Shown piece by piece: positions 1 to 5,964 of a DNA stretch of 21,700 bases. The position numbers and the translations under genes were made by a program. The stretch spans positions 1 through 21,700 of the IMG/VR virus record IMGVR_UViG_3300041409_000063; one strand, given 5' to 3'. The notes below the pieces were generated by a model. The model did not search any database, was not told where the DNA came from, and saw only the letters and a list, made by a program, of their open reading frames with translations. Origin of the DNA: a virus. How positions within the stretch are numbered: position 1 is the stretch's first letter; each line of letters opens with the position of its first letter.

Positions 1-2
1 GC

Positions 3-890
3 TGGGCTTTTATCGCGCATCTCGCCGGCTGCGAGCGTCCGGTCAAAAAAGCCGAGTACAAGACCCAGCCGATGGCGGTGCCGCGCTATCACCGCGTGCC
101 CGGCGAGCCCTATGGCCGCGGCCCGATCCTGCTGGCGCTGCCGACCATCAAGACGCTGAACAAGGCGGTCGAACTGACGCTGAAATCCGCCGCGATCCAG
201 ATGCTCGGGATCTACGGCTACCGGCCCGGCGGCGCGTTCAATCCCGACACGGTGCGGCTCGGGCCCGGTGAATTCTGGCCGATGCAGGCCACCGGCGGCG
301 TGCTCGGCCCCGACGTGGTGCGGATGGATGCCGGCGCCGGCAAGGTCGATCTCGGCAATCTGATCACGCAGGAATTGCGGATGCAGGTGCAGTCGATGCT
401 CGGCGACGACCGGTTGCCGGACAAGGGCGCGACGCCGGTCTCTGCGACCGAGATCATGGCGCGGATGAAGCGCATTTCGCAGAATTACATGGGCGCGTGG
501 GCACGCATCGTCAACGAGGTGCATCCGGTGATCGTGCGCCGCGTCATCGAAATTCTGGCGCGCAAGCAGATCAAGGGCGTGCCCAACATCGAGATCGACG
601 CGCTGCTGGTCAAGCTCGACGTGCTCTCGCCGATCACGCAGGCGGTCAAGGCCGCCGCGCATTCGCGCATCATCGATTTCATCCAGCTCGTCACCGCCGT
701 GAAGGGCTCGCCGATGGCCGTCGACCTGATCGTCAAGGTCGACGATGCGCTGCAGGCGATCGCCGAGGACCAGCTGCCGGCCAACCTGATCGTGTCGCTG
801 GCCGAGCGCAAGGCGCTCAAGAAACAGATGGCCGAGGCCGCGGCGCAGATTGCCGCCGCGCAGGCACAGGCCGGAAAGAAGGCCGCATGA
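3..890 (+). CDS. Portal (head-tail connector) protein, C-terminal part; 5' end outside window
   Basis: The frame is open from base 3, so the gene starts upstream; 295 residues and the stop are visible. The product forms the dodecameric ring at the capsid vertex through which DNA enters and leaves, and to which the tail tube attaches. The segment GEPYGRGPILLALPTIKTLN and the later pattern with DDRLPDKGATPVSATEIMARM followed by a helical NEVHPVIVRRVIEIL match the C-terminal half of podoviral head-tail connector proteins (T7 gp8 type). The C-terminus is a lysine- and alanine-rich helix. The ATG at 72 is internal: the connector pattern already reads in frame before it (residues ERPVKKAEYKTQP). 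The stop overlaps the next start (ATGA), indicating translational coupling. The position just upstream of scaffold and capsid genes fits the family. The identification is by remembered family pattern, not by a search. Confidence 0.9.
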   Translation, partial: WAFIAHLAGCERPVKKAEYKTQPMAVPRYHRVPGEPYGRGPILLALPTIKTLNKAVELTLKSAAIQMLGIYGYRPGGAFNPDTVRLGPGEFWPMQATGGVLGPDVVRMDAGAGKVDLGNLITQELRMQVQSMLGDDRLPDKGATPVSATEIMARMKRISQNYMGAWARIVNEVHPVIVRRVIEILARKQIKGVPNIEIDALLVKLDVLSPITQAVKAAAHSRIIDFIQLVTAVKGSPMAVDLIVKVDDALQAIAEDQLPANLIVSLAERKALKKQMAEAAAQIAAAQAQAGKKAA

Positions 891-988
891 ACACGATCTA
901 TTACATCATGGCGGGCATCGCGTTGCTGATCCTCGCGACGATCCTGCTCGATCGCGCTTTGAAGTGGTTTAAAGGCGAGGTCCGCTAA
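887..988 (+). CDS. Small single-pass membrane protein (33 aa)
   Basis: This is a short frame that overlaps the portal stop by ATGA and shares a TAATG junction with the following gene, so it is tightly packed between two coupled genes. The upstream purine-rich GAAAGAAGG is a plausible ribosome binding site. The product is almost entirely one hydrophobic helix (roughly residues 5-21, IYYIMAGIALLILATILL) with a positively charged tail (DRALKWFKGEVR), predicting a small inner-membrane peptide. I do not recognise a family. Tiny membrane peptides are common in phage late operons, and a holin-like or superinfection role is possible but purely speculative. The seamless junctions on both sides are the best argument that it is translated. 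Confidence 0.7.
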   Translation: MNTIYYIMAGIALLILATILLDRALKWFKGEVR

Positions 989-1443
989 TGGTCGCGATCG
1001 CTCCCAATCGGTTCGGCGCCCGCGATGCGCAACCGCTGGACAGCTATTTCGGCAGCGCCAAGGATGTGCTGCAGGGCCTGTTCGGCGACAACGGCAACAA
1101 GGATATGCCGCCCTTCGCGCAGGCCGCGATCGAGCAGACCGCCCGGATCCGCGCCATCGCCGCCCGCAAATTCGGCGATGCCGAGGGCGAGGAATTGCTG
1201 GAGGCGCTGTGCGACGCCACGCTGCGGCGTCCGACCTTCATCACGCAGATGAACATGCCACCGGATCAGGTGCTGGCGATCGGCCAGTTCCGTGAAGGCA
1301 TGGGCGCCGCCGTATTTCTGTTGCTCGCCTGGATCGCCGAGGGGCGAAGCGAGCAGCCACCACAGCGAGAGGGAAGCCATGCAAAATCTACCCGCGAACG
1401 AAAGCCACGCCGTGCCGCACCGAAACCTAAGCGCAAGCGTTAG
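988..1443 (+). CDS. Hypothetical phage protein, weakly Bbp19-like (151 aa)
   Basis: The start overlaps the previous stop (TAATG), and AAAGGCGAGG lies about ten bases upstream. The first ~115 residues look like a folded helical domain: after GEELLEALCDATLRRPTF comes FREGMGAAVFLLLAWIAEG, a pattern reminiscent of the small Bbp19-type proteins found between portal and scaffold genes in Bordetella phage BPP-1 relatives. That resemblance is weak and from memory. The last ~30 residues are strongly basic (RKPRRAAPKPKRKR), which suggests nucleic acid contact or a disordered tail. The 3' end overlaps the next gene out of frame by 65 bases. The function is not known; a minor role in head assembly is inferred from position only. 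Confidence 0.75.
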   Translation: MVAIAPNRFGARDAQPLDSYFGSAKDVLQGLFGDNGNKDMPPFAQAAIEQTARIRAIAARKFGDAEGEELLEALCDATLRRPTFITQMNMPPDQVLAIGQFREGMGAAVFLLLAWIAEGRSEQPPQREGSHAKSTRERKPRRAAPKPKRKR

Positions 1444-2404
1444 CGATTTTTTGTCACGTCCCGTCGTCGCGGCCGCTGGCGCAAAAATTGGCGCTGGCGC
1501 CGCCGGCGCGTTCGCCGTCGGCCACATCAGCGCCTACCAGCCCCGCTTCGGCGCGCGCTTCCTGCTGTCGCCGGATGAACCGGCGCCCTCGCCCGCGCCC
1601 GCACCATCGCCCGCGCCCGCTCCCTCACCGGTGCCATCCCCTGCGCCGACGCCGGCTCCCTCACCGGCGCCTGGCCCGCAGCCGGCCGATGGGCCACAGG
1701 CCTATCGGCCGGAGGGCTTGCCCGACCATCTGTTTGGCGGCAGCGACAAGGAGACCATCGAAAAACTCCACGCCGCCGTCACCGGCTTTCGCAAGACGCA
1801 GGGCGATGCCGGCGTGGTGCCGGACAAGCCAGAGGCCTACGCGCTCGATGCCAGCGACAAGCTGAAACCCTATGTCGCCAATTTCGACAAGGACCCGGTG
1901 TTCAAGGCCACGCGTGAGATCGCGCACAAGGCCGGCCTGACCGACAAGACCTTCAAGGCCTTCATCGGGCCGCTGCTCGAAAGCATGGTCGATGGCGGCC
2001 TCGTGGCCGCGCCGATCGACGCCAACGAGGTGCTGCGCTCGATGGCGCCGGCGTCCATGAAGGATGCGCCCGACGCCGACAAGCTGACCGCCGGCGCCAG
2101 GCGCGTGCAGGACAACATCGCCTGGGCCGATGGCGCCAAGGCCAGCCAGGCGATCGACGGCGACATCGCTTCGTTCCTCGCCGCCTCCGCGGCGGACAAT
2201 CCGGCGGCCAACAAGCTGATCGAATGGCTGCGCGGATCCAACGGCGAAACCATTCCGGCGATGGGCGGTGGCGGCGGCAGCGGGCTCTCCGACGACGCGA
2301 TGAAATCGCGCATCAACGATCCCAAGAACAATCCGTCCTCGCCGCATTACGACAAGGCGTTCCAGCGCGAGACCGATGCGCTGACCAAGAAACATTACGG
2401 CTAA
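1379..2404 (+). CDS. Probable capsid scaffolding protein (341 aa)
   Basis: I chose the ATG at 1379 because GAGAGGGA sits a few bases upstream; the frame is open further upstream but lacks a better site. The protein has three parts. An N-terminal stretch (about 25-50) is Ala/Gly-rich and mildly hydrophobic. Residues 67-101 form a low-complexity Pro/Ala/Ser linker. The helical charged body begins at GLPDHLFGG and contains GVVPDKPEAYAL followed by AREIAHKAGL-type sequence (here TREIAHKAGLTDKTFKAF). The C-terminus (INDPKNNPSSPHYDKAF, then a basic KKHYG end) has the short charged helix typical of podoviral scaffold proteins. The place between portal and capsid genes fits a scaffold, which organises coat subunits around the portal and later leaves. 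No protease motif is visible. The first ~60 residues are less certain because they overlap the preceding gene. Confidence 0.75.
   Translation: MQNLPANESHAVPHRNLSASVSDFLSRPVVAAAGAKIGAGAAGAFAVGHISAYQPRFGARFLLSPDEPAPSPAPAPSPAPAPSPVPSPAPTPAPSPAPGPQPADGPQAYRPEGLPDHLFGGSDKETIEKLHAAVTGFRKTQGDAGVVPDKPEAYALDASDKLKPYVANFDKDPVFKATREIAHKAGLTDKTFKAFIGPLLESMVDGGLVAAPIDANEVLRSMAPASMKDAPDADKLTAGARRVQDNIAWADGAKASQAIDGDIASFLAASAADNPAANKLIEWLRGSNGETIPAMGGGGGSGLSDDAMKSRINDPKNNPSSPHYDKAFQRETDALTKKHYG
1577..1681 (+). repeat. Low-complexity Pro/Ala/Ser-coding repeat in the scaffold gene
   Basis: Near-tandem GC-rich units of the type GCGCCCTCGCCC or GCTCCCTCACCG encode repeated APSPAP-like blocks (residues 67-101 of the scaffold). 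The units are imperfect, so this is a degenerate repeat that could expand or contract by slippage. It separates the N-terminal segment from the helical scaffold body and probably encodes a flexible linker. Confidence 0.8.
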
Positions 2405-2419
2405 CAGGAGAGCGCGGCC

Positions 2420-2689
2420 ATGTCATCGTCAGCTTACGACAGTCCGGAAGATGCGACCCGCGGCTCGGCGCCGGCCAAGTCGCAGGTGCTGGTGACGCCG
2501 GCCAATGCCGACCTGCCCGGCGGCGTCTGCAAGGCGATCGAGGTGATCACGGCCGGCGACGTCGTCACGATTGCCGAAGCCGACAGCGTCGCGGTGACGC
2601 GTTTGTCGGTCGCCGCCGGCACCATCATCCCGGTCCGCATCAAGCAGGTGCGAACCGGCACCACGGCATCCGTCGTCGCCTATTACTGA
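2420..2689 (+). CDS. Spike base-like protein (RCAP_rcc01079/GhsB family pattern), 89 aa
   Basis: AGGAG lies about ten bases before the ATG. The protein shows the pattern I associate with the gene transfer agent head-spike base family: an N-terminal DSPEDATRGSAP segment, VLVTPANADLPGG, a KAIEVITAGDVVTI strand pair, then AAGTIIPVRIKQVRTGTTAS, ending in aromatic residues (VVAYY). In Rhodobacter capsulatus GTA this family anchors capsid spikes that bind host capsule. Here it stands two genes before the major capsid gene, consistent with a capsid-surface anchor. It is shorter than many relatives, which run near 100 residues. The family call is from remembered motifs; a profile search would settle it. 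A generic small beta-sandwich decoration protein is the alternative. Confidence 0.65.
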   Translation: MSSSAYDSPEDATRGSAPAKSQVLVTPANADLPGGVCKAIEVITAGDVVTIAEADSVAVTRLSVAAGTIIPVRIKQVRTGTTASVVAYY

Positions 2690-2698
2690 GGGATCGCC

Positions 2699-2836
2699 AT
2701 GACGCGCGCGGCCAACCTGCAGATCGGCCTGTCGATGGGAAGCCCGCGCGGCAGCGGCGGCGCCGCGCTTTCGTTCCGCCTGCTGTGGAACGGCAATCAA
2801 CTCGTGTGGGCCGCAGGCCGGCTGTACTGGAGCTAA
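2699..2836 (+). CDS. Short hypothetical protein (45 aa) in the putative spike module
   Basis: This small frame fills the space between the spike base-like gene and the next gene, with nine bases before it and three after it. GAGGGA upstream is a modest ribosome binding site. The peptide starts MTRAANLQIGLSMGSPRG, has a Gly/Ser-rich turn and ends with a hydrophobic, tryptophan-rich stretch (LLWNGNQLVWAAGRLYWS). There is no signal peptide or clear membrane helix. I do not recognise a family. The tight spacing and codon use matching the neighbours support translation; a small virion component working with its two neighbours is an inference. Confidence 0.6.
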   Translation: MTRAANLQIGLSMGSPRGSGGAALSFRLLWNGNQLVWAAGRLYWS

Positions 2837-2839
2837 GCG

Positions 2840-3421
2840 ATGGCTGACTATGATCTCAAAGTGATTTCCGCCGACGCCGACGGGCCGGCCAGCGACAACA
2901 GCGTGCTGTTCGGCGCCGACGATCAGTCCAGCGCGACGCCGAAGCCCTACACGTTCGGCGGCATCAAGGCATGGATCGCGGGCTTGTTCGCCAAGAAGCC
3001 GGTCGGGTTTCGCGCCACCAAGGGCGGTACCGACCAGGTCGGCATTCCCAACAGCAATTTCACCGCTGTCAGTTTTGGCACTGAGGATTACGACCAGGGC
3101 AACTACTTCTCCAGCGACGCGTGGACGCCGCCGGCCGGGCTGGTCAATCTGCAGGTGTCACTGCTTAGCTATGCTTCCAACCAGGTTGCCGGCGGCCTGT
3201 TCATCGGGTCGATCTTCAAGAACGGCGTGCGCTTCAAGGACAACTACGAGTTGGCGTTTTCCGCCGGCGTTTCCTACAGCTGCGACATCAACCTCTGGGA
3301 CGTTGCCAACGGCACCGACGTGTATTCCGTGCAGGTGAACGTCGCCACCAATGGCGGCACCACCGCCCTGTCGGGCGGGACGACGCATACCTATTTCTCC
3401 GGCACCTGCTTCCCCTCCTAA
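2840..3421 (+). CDS. Probable C1q/TNF-like head fibre or decoration protein (193 aa)
   Basis: The gene begins three bases after the preceding stop. The first ~55 residues look like an attachment segment (VLFGADDQ, then YTFGGIKAWIAGLF). From about residue 56 the sequence has the cadence of C1q/TNF-like jelly-roll domains: FRATKGG, an NFTAVSFGTEDYDQGNYF segment, WTPPAGLVNLQVSLL, IFKNGVRF, and a last strand near YFSGTCFPS. Such trimeric domains are common receptor- or glycan-binding ends of phage fibres. Because the gene sits between a spike base-like gene and the capsid gene rather than with tail genes, I infer a fibre on the head rather than on the tail. The stop codon lies inside the first copy of the 36-bp intergenic element. 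The fold call is from sequence pattern only. Confidence 0.65.
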   Translation: MADYDLKVISADADGPASDNSVLFGADDQSSATPKPYTFGGIKAWIAGLFAKKPVGFRATKGGTDQVGIPNSNFTAVSFGTEDYDQGNYFSSDAWTPPAGLVNLQVSLLSYASNQVAGGLFIGSIFKNGVRFKDNYELAFSAGVSYSCDINLWDVANGTDVYSVQVNVATNGGTTALSGGTTHTYFSGTCFPS

Positions 3422-3453
3422 CTCAGTTAACGCCGCGCGCCCTGCAGCATTCT
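3418..3453 (+). promoter_or_regulatory. Copy A of the 36-bp intergenic element (upstream of capsid gene)
   Basis: The 19-base core reads CTAACTCAGTTAACGCCGC, followed by 11 variable bases, then GCATTCT. It begins inside the TAA stop of the preceding gene and precedes the 160-base capsid leader. It matches the copies at 16741, 19316 and 19702 at fixed spacing. TTAACG (3427-3432) and CATTCT (3448-3453) are separated by 15 bases, so a host-type -35/-10 pair is conceivable but poor. A phage RNA polymerase promoter is the alternative. Function is inferred from repetition, orientation and position. Confidence 0.65.
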
Positions 3454-3612
3454 CGCCTCGACCGCGAGGGATGGACCTGCGGACGCCAACTGCAATTGCA
3501 CTCGACGAACGCTGCGCGTTCGCGAGAGGTGGACCAGAGGGCGCCGCGGCAATCGGCCGATAGCGGGTTTCTTGCAACCGTTTTTGCAACCCACAATCAG
3601 GACGATCACCCC
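3454..3612 (+). promoter_or_regulatory. Structured leader of the capsid gene
   Basis: No convincing gene lies here. The sequence holds a small stem-loop (CTCGC 3452-3456 with GCGAG 3464-3468), a 10-base palindrome TGCAATTGCA (3491-3500), a perfect 7-bp hairpin (CGAACGC 3506-3512, loop TGC, GCGTTCG 3516-3522), and the direct repeat TTGCAACC (3572-3579 and 3584-3591), which can also form a bulged hairpin starting at GGGTT 3565. AGGA at 3599-3602 is the likely ribosome binding site. A stable structured 5' leader would suit a highly expressed capsid message, but that role is inferred. Confidence 0.5.
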
Positions 3613-4470
3613 ATGAGCATCGAAGCTCCCAACTGGTACACCATCCAGTACGATACCCGCGTTCACCATCTGCTGCAGTCCGAAGGCTTCCTGTTGCGCG
3701 GCACCACCTCGGCTCCGGTCGAAGTGAAAGGCAACACGCTGGAATTCTTCTTCATGGGCCGCGGCGAAGCGCAGCCCTTCGGCAAGACGCCGGAGCGCGG
3801 CAAGGCGGCCAATCTCGGCAAGACCACCAAGACCGTCGATATGACGGACTGGCAGTTCTACGAGGAAGTCCGCCACCTCGAACCCGAAAAGATCTCCGTC
3901 GAGTACCGGTCGAAGATCCAGGAAGCCGGCGCGATGTCGCTCGGCCGCAAATTCGATCGCATCATCATGGAGGCGATGGACATCGAGGCCGGCAACATCA
4001 CCACCATCGGCAACGGCACCGCGCCGATCTCGCCGATCCAGCTCTCGACCGGCAAGGCGCAGATCAACGCGCTCGGCATGATGAAGCAGAACGAATTCTT
4101 CCTGCCGGTGCCGTCGATGTCGTGGGAGGCGCTGTGCCTCTACAAGGTGTTCAACAACAAGGACTACACCGGCGACGATCTGATCTTCAAGACCATGTCC
4201 GACGCCAAGACGTGGAACCGGATCCATGTGTTCCAGGCGCCGGACGAAATGTTCACTGCCTTCGACAGCCACAGCGTCGATACCTACCTCTGGAACAAGG
4301 CCAATGTCGGCTTCGGCCAGAACGCGCCGATGTCGTCGAAGATCACCTACGAAAACCTGATCACGGCGTGGGTCTACAACACCGTGATGTCGGGTGCGGC
4401 CAAGACGCTGCAGCCCGCCGGCGTCAAGCGCCTGCGCGTCAAGATCGACGATCCGCTGGTCATCAACTGA
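3613..4470 (+). CDS. Major capsid protein (285 aa)
   Basis: The ATG at 3613 is chosen because AGGA precedes it and because the sequence from MSIEAPNWYTIQYDTRV onward looks like a true N-terminus; the upstream in-frame extension is the structured leader. The protein forms the icosahedral shell, presumably with an HK97-type fold. Family-like features are FFFMGRGEAQPF, the DWQFYEEVRHLEPEKISVEY helix region, EAMDIEAGNITTIGNG, and FNNKDYTGDDLIFKTMSDAKTW with the conserved closing domain ending in LRVKIDDPLVIN. This recalls the capsid proteins of BPP-1-like and P22-like podoviruses of Proteobacteria. Length is modest for the class, in line with a shell assembled by a separate scaffold. It is the first gene after element A and its structured leader, and a hairpin follows the stop. 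Confidence 0.88.
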   Translation: MSIEAPNWYTIQYDTRVHHLLQSEGFLLRGTTSAPVEVKGNTLEFFFMGRGEAQPFGKTPERGKAANLGKTTKTVDMTDWQFYEEVRHLEPEKISVEYRSKIQEAGAMSLGRKFDRIIMEAMDIEAGNITTIGNGTAPISPIQLSTGKAQINALGMMKQNEFFLPVPSMSWEALCLYKVFNNKDYTGDDLIFKTMSDAKTWNRIHVFQAPDEMFTAFDSHSVDTYLWNKANVGFGQNAPMSSKITYENLITAWVYNTVMSGAAKTLQPAGVKRLRVKIDDPLVIN

Positions 4471-4475
4471 CGACC

Positions 4476-4494
4476 CGCCGGGATCATCCCGGCG
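4476..4494 (+). terminator. Hairpin after the capsid gene, possible weak terminator or attenuator
   Basis: CGCCGGG (4476-4482) pairs with CCCGGCG (4488-4494) around the loop ATCAT, seven G-C-rich pairs lying six bases past the capsid stop. Only CCCTTTCCC follows, so there is no proper T-run. It could protect the capsid message from 3' decay or lower expression of the next gene rather than stop transcription. Confidence 0.45.
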
Positions 4495-4531
4495 CGGCCC
4501 TTTCCCGCTGAACAACGACACAGGAGCTACC

Positions 4532-5245
4532 ATGTCCTACGACCCCAATTCCCTCGTCCGCATCGGCTCGGTGCCGTTCTCCGCGGGGGTTTCCAAGTCG
4601 GAATTCTATTACGCCACCGGCGACACCAAGGCGCAGGTGCTGACCGCGAACTACTTCAACGCCGACTACAAGCGCTTCGATATCGCCGACCGCATCACCG
4701 TGGTCTACGGCATCGGCGGCACGATCGGCACCATGGTGGTGGTCGTCACCTCGGCCAAGGGCGTATCGCCCGTGGTGGTGGCGGCGGCCGGCCAGCAGCC
4801 GCTGACCGACAACACCGGCGGCACGCCAGGCGCGTCGCTCGGCGCCAACGTGGCGAAGCAGACGGTGCTGTTGCCGCTGCAGCTGCTGGACATCGCGACC
4901 GGCACCTTCAAGGTGGCGGTCCCGTTCGCGTTCACGCTTCTGGCGACCAACTTCCGCACCGCCAAGCCGGCAACAACGGCGGCCAAGGCCGCGACCCTGA
5001 CGCCCGACATCAACGGCACGCCGGTGACCGGCGGCGTGATGGCGTTGACCTCGGCCAATCAGAACACGATCGGCGGCGCCGTCGCCGGCACCGCGGTGAC
5101 CGCCGCCAATGTCGGCACCGCGGGGCAGACCCTTGGCGTGACCGCTTCGGTGGTGACCGCGTTCATCGAAGGCGACGGCTGGGTCGAGTTCACCGTGCGC
5201 AACGATGATCTCAACAACGCGATCGCCTCCCTCAACGCGGCGTAA
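4532..5245 (+). CDS. Probable virion decoration/structural protein (237 aa)
   Basis: AGGAG (4522-4526) stands six bases before this ATG. The first ~75 residues (PNSLVRIGSVPFSAGVSKSE, then ATGDTKAQVLTANYFNADYKRFDIADRITVVYGI) look like a compact beta domain often encoded next to podoviral capsid genes. The middle is Val/Ala/Gly-rich. From about residue 135 a Thr/Ala-rich second half (PATTAAKAATLTPDINGTPV, then GGVMALTSANQNTIGG) ends in EGDGWVEFTVRNDDLNNAI. The composition and place suggest a capsid-surface decoration or minor head protein co-expressed with the coat. I cannot assign a named family. A strong terminator follows, so capsid plus this gene may form their own highly expressed unit. 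Confidence 0.6.
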   Translation: MSYDPNSLVRIGSVPFSAGVSKSEFYYATGDTKAQVLTANYFNADYKRFDIADRITVVYGIGGTIGTMVVVVTSAKGVSPVVVAAAGQQPLTDNTGGTPGASLGANVAKQTVLLPLQLLDIATGTFKVAVPFAFTLLATNFRTAKPATTAAKAATLTPDINGTPVTGGVMALTSANQNTIGGAVAGTAVTAANVGTAGQTLGVTASVVTAFIEGDGWVEFTVRNDDLNNAIASLNAA

Positions 5246-5259
5246 AAACCTCCCAGACT

Positions 5260-5293
5260 GGAGCGGGGCGCAAGCGCCCTGCTCCGCTTTTCT
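5260..5293 (+). terminator. Factor-independent terminator after the capsid/decoration unit
   Basis: GGAGCGGGGCGC (5260-5271) is complementary to GCGCCCTGCTCC (5274-5285), apart from one G-T pair; with a GCAAGC or CAAG loop, ten or eleven base pairs can form. GCTTTTCT follows. This is a textbook intrinsic terminator in the 63-base gap before the tail genes. No copy of the 36-bp element lies in the gap, so tail genes probably depend on readthrough. Confidence 0.8.
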
Positions 5294-5308
5294 CCCGCGG
5301 GATTGCCG

Positions 5309-5962
5309 ATGCCCGATGTCACCGACCACCTCAAGATCATGAACAACGCGCTGGCCCGGATCGGCGCCGGCGCGATCATGGCTGAGGATGAGGATACCGA
5401 TCTCGCGGCGCAGGTGGTCGCGGTCTATTACGACCGGCTGCAGGCCGTGCTGGCGATGCATGAATGGTCGTTTGCCGGCAAGACCTACAAGCTCGACGCG
5501 ATCGCCAAGACCGCCGAGAACGATTACGACGCCACGGGGCTTATTTTCAATAATGGATGGCGCAACGCCTTCGCGCTGCCGGGCACGCGGCTCGGCGCGC
5601 CGCGCAAGGTGCTCTCCGATCCGCGCTGCCCGCAAGACCCGCTGCGCGAGTTCCTGATCGAGAGCGGATGGCTCTATGCCGACCGCGACCAGGTCTGGGC
5701 CGTCGTCACCGTGATGCGGGCGCCGCCGATATGGGACCCGATGTTCACGCACGGCGTCACCACGCTGATCGCGGCCGATCTGTGCGTGCCGGTGACGCAT
5801 GACGCCGGGCTCGCCAAGACGTTGCGCGAAAACGGCGAAGGCACGCCGCAGGAACAGGGCCGCGGCGGCCTCATCGGTCGCGCGATGGCCAGCGATGCGG
5901 CCAAGGCGCGCACCGCAACGCCGCAGTGGCGCGACCCGCTCTCCGACGCGAGGCTGTCCTAG
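5309..5962 (+). CDS. Tail tubular protein A-like head-tail adaptor (gp11-like), 217 aa
   Basis: The ATG at 5309 is preferred over the in-frame TTG at 5303; the ribosome binding site is weak (GCGGGAT). The protein shows the adaptor family pattern: an N-terminal helix with MNNALARIGAGAIMAEDEDT, then AAQVVAVYYDRLQAVLAMHEWSFA, followed by WLYADRDQVWAVVTVMRAPP and a helical end. In T7-like phages this adaptor ring joins portal and nozzle and forms the gatekeeper of the short tail. Length is close to that of T7 gp11 (about 200 residues). It opens the tail operon and is followed after two bases by the nozzle gene, the same order as T7 genes 11 and 12. Confidence 0.85.
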   Translation: MPDVTDHLKIMNNALARIGAGAIMAEDEDTDLAAQVVAVYYDRLQAVLAMHEWSFAGKTYKLDAIAKTAENDYDATGLIFNNGWRNAFALPGTRLGAPRKVLSDPRCPQDPLREFLIESGWLYADRDQVWAVVTVMRAPPIWDPMFTHGVTTLIAADLCVPVTHDAGLAKTLRENGEGTPQEQGRGGLIGRAMASDAAKARTATPQWRDPLSDARLS

Positions 5963-5964
5963 CC

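Noticed and set aside
497-988. Reading the 33-residue membrane peptide as the end of a 163-residue protein beginning at 497.
   Set aside because: The first 130 residues are a low-complexity Arg/Gly/Asp-rich shadow of the portal gene; the ATGA start at 887 is a far better beginning.
1427-1452. A bulged hairpin (CTAA, CG / CGTTAG) followed by six T at the end of the gene at 988, looking like a terminator.
   Set aside because: The stem is short, partly A-T and bulged, and it lies within the 5' part of the scaffold gene, where termination would cut off head assembly. It may be chance.
3496-3612. An N-terminal extension of the capsid protein by 39 residues from the ATG at 3496.
   Set aside because: The extension covers hairpins and repeats, has no clear ribosome binding site, and the composition differs from the coat protein; the ATG at 3613 has AGGA upstream.
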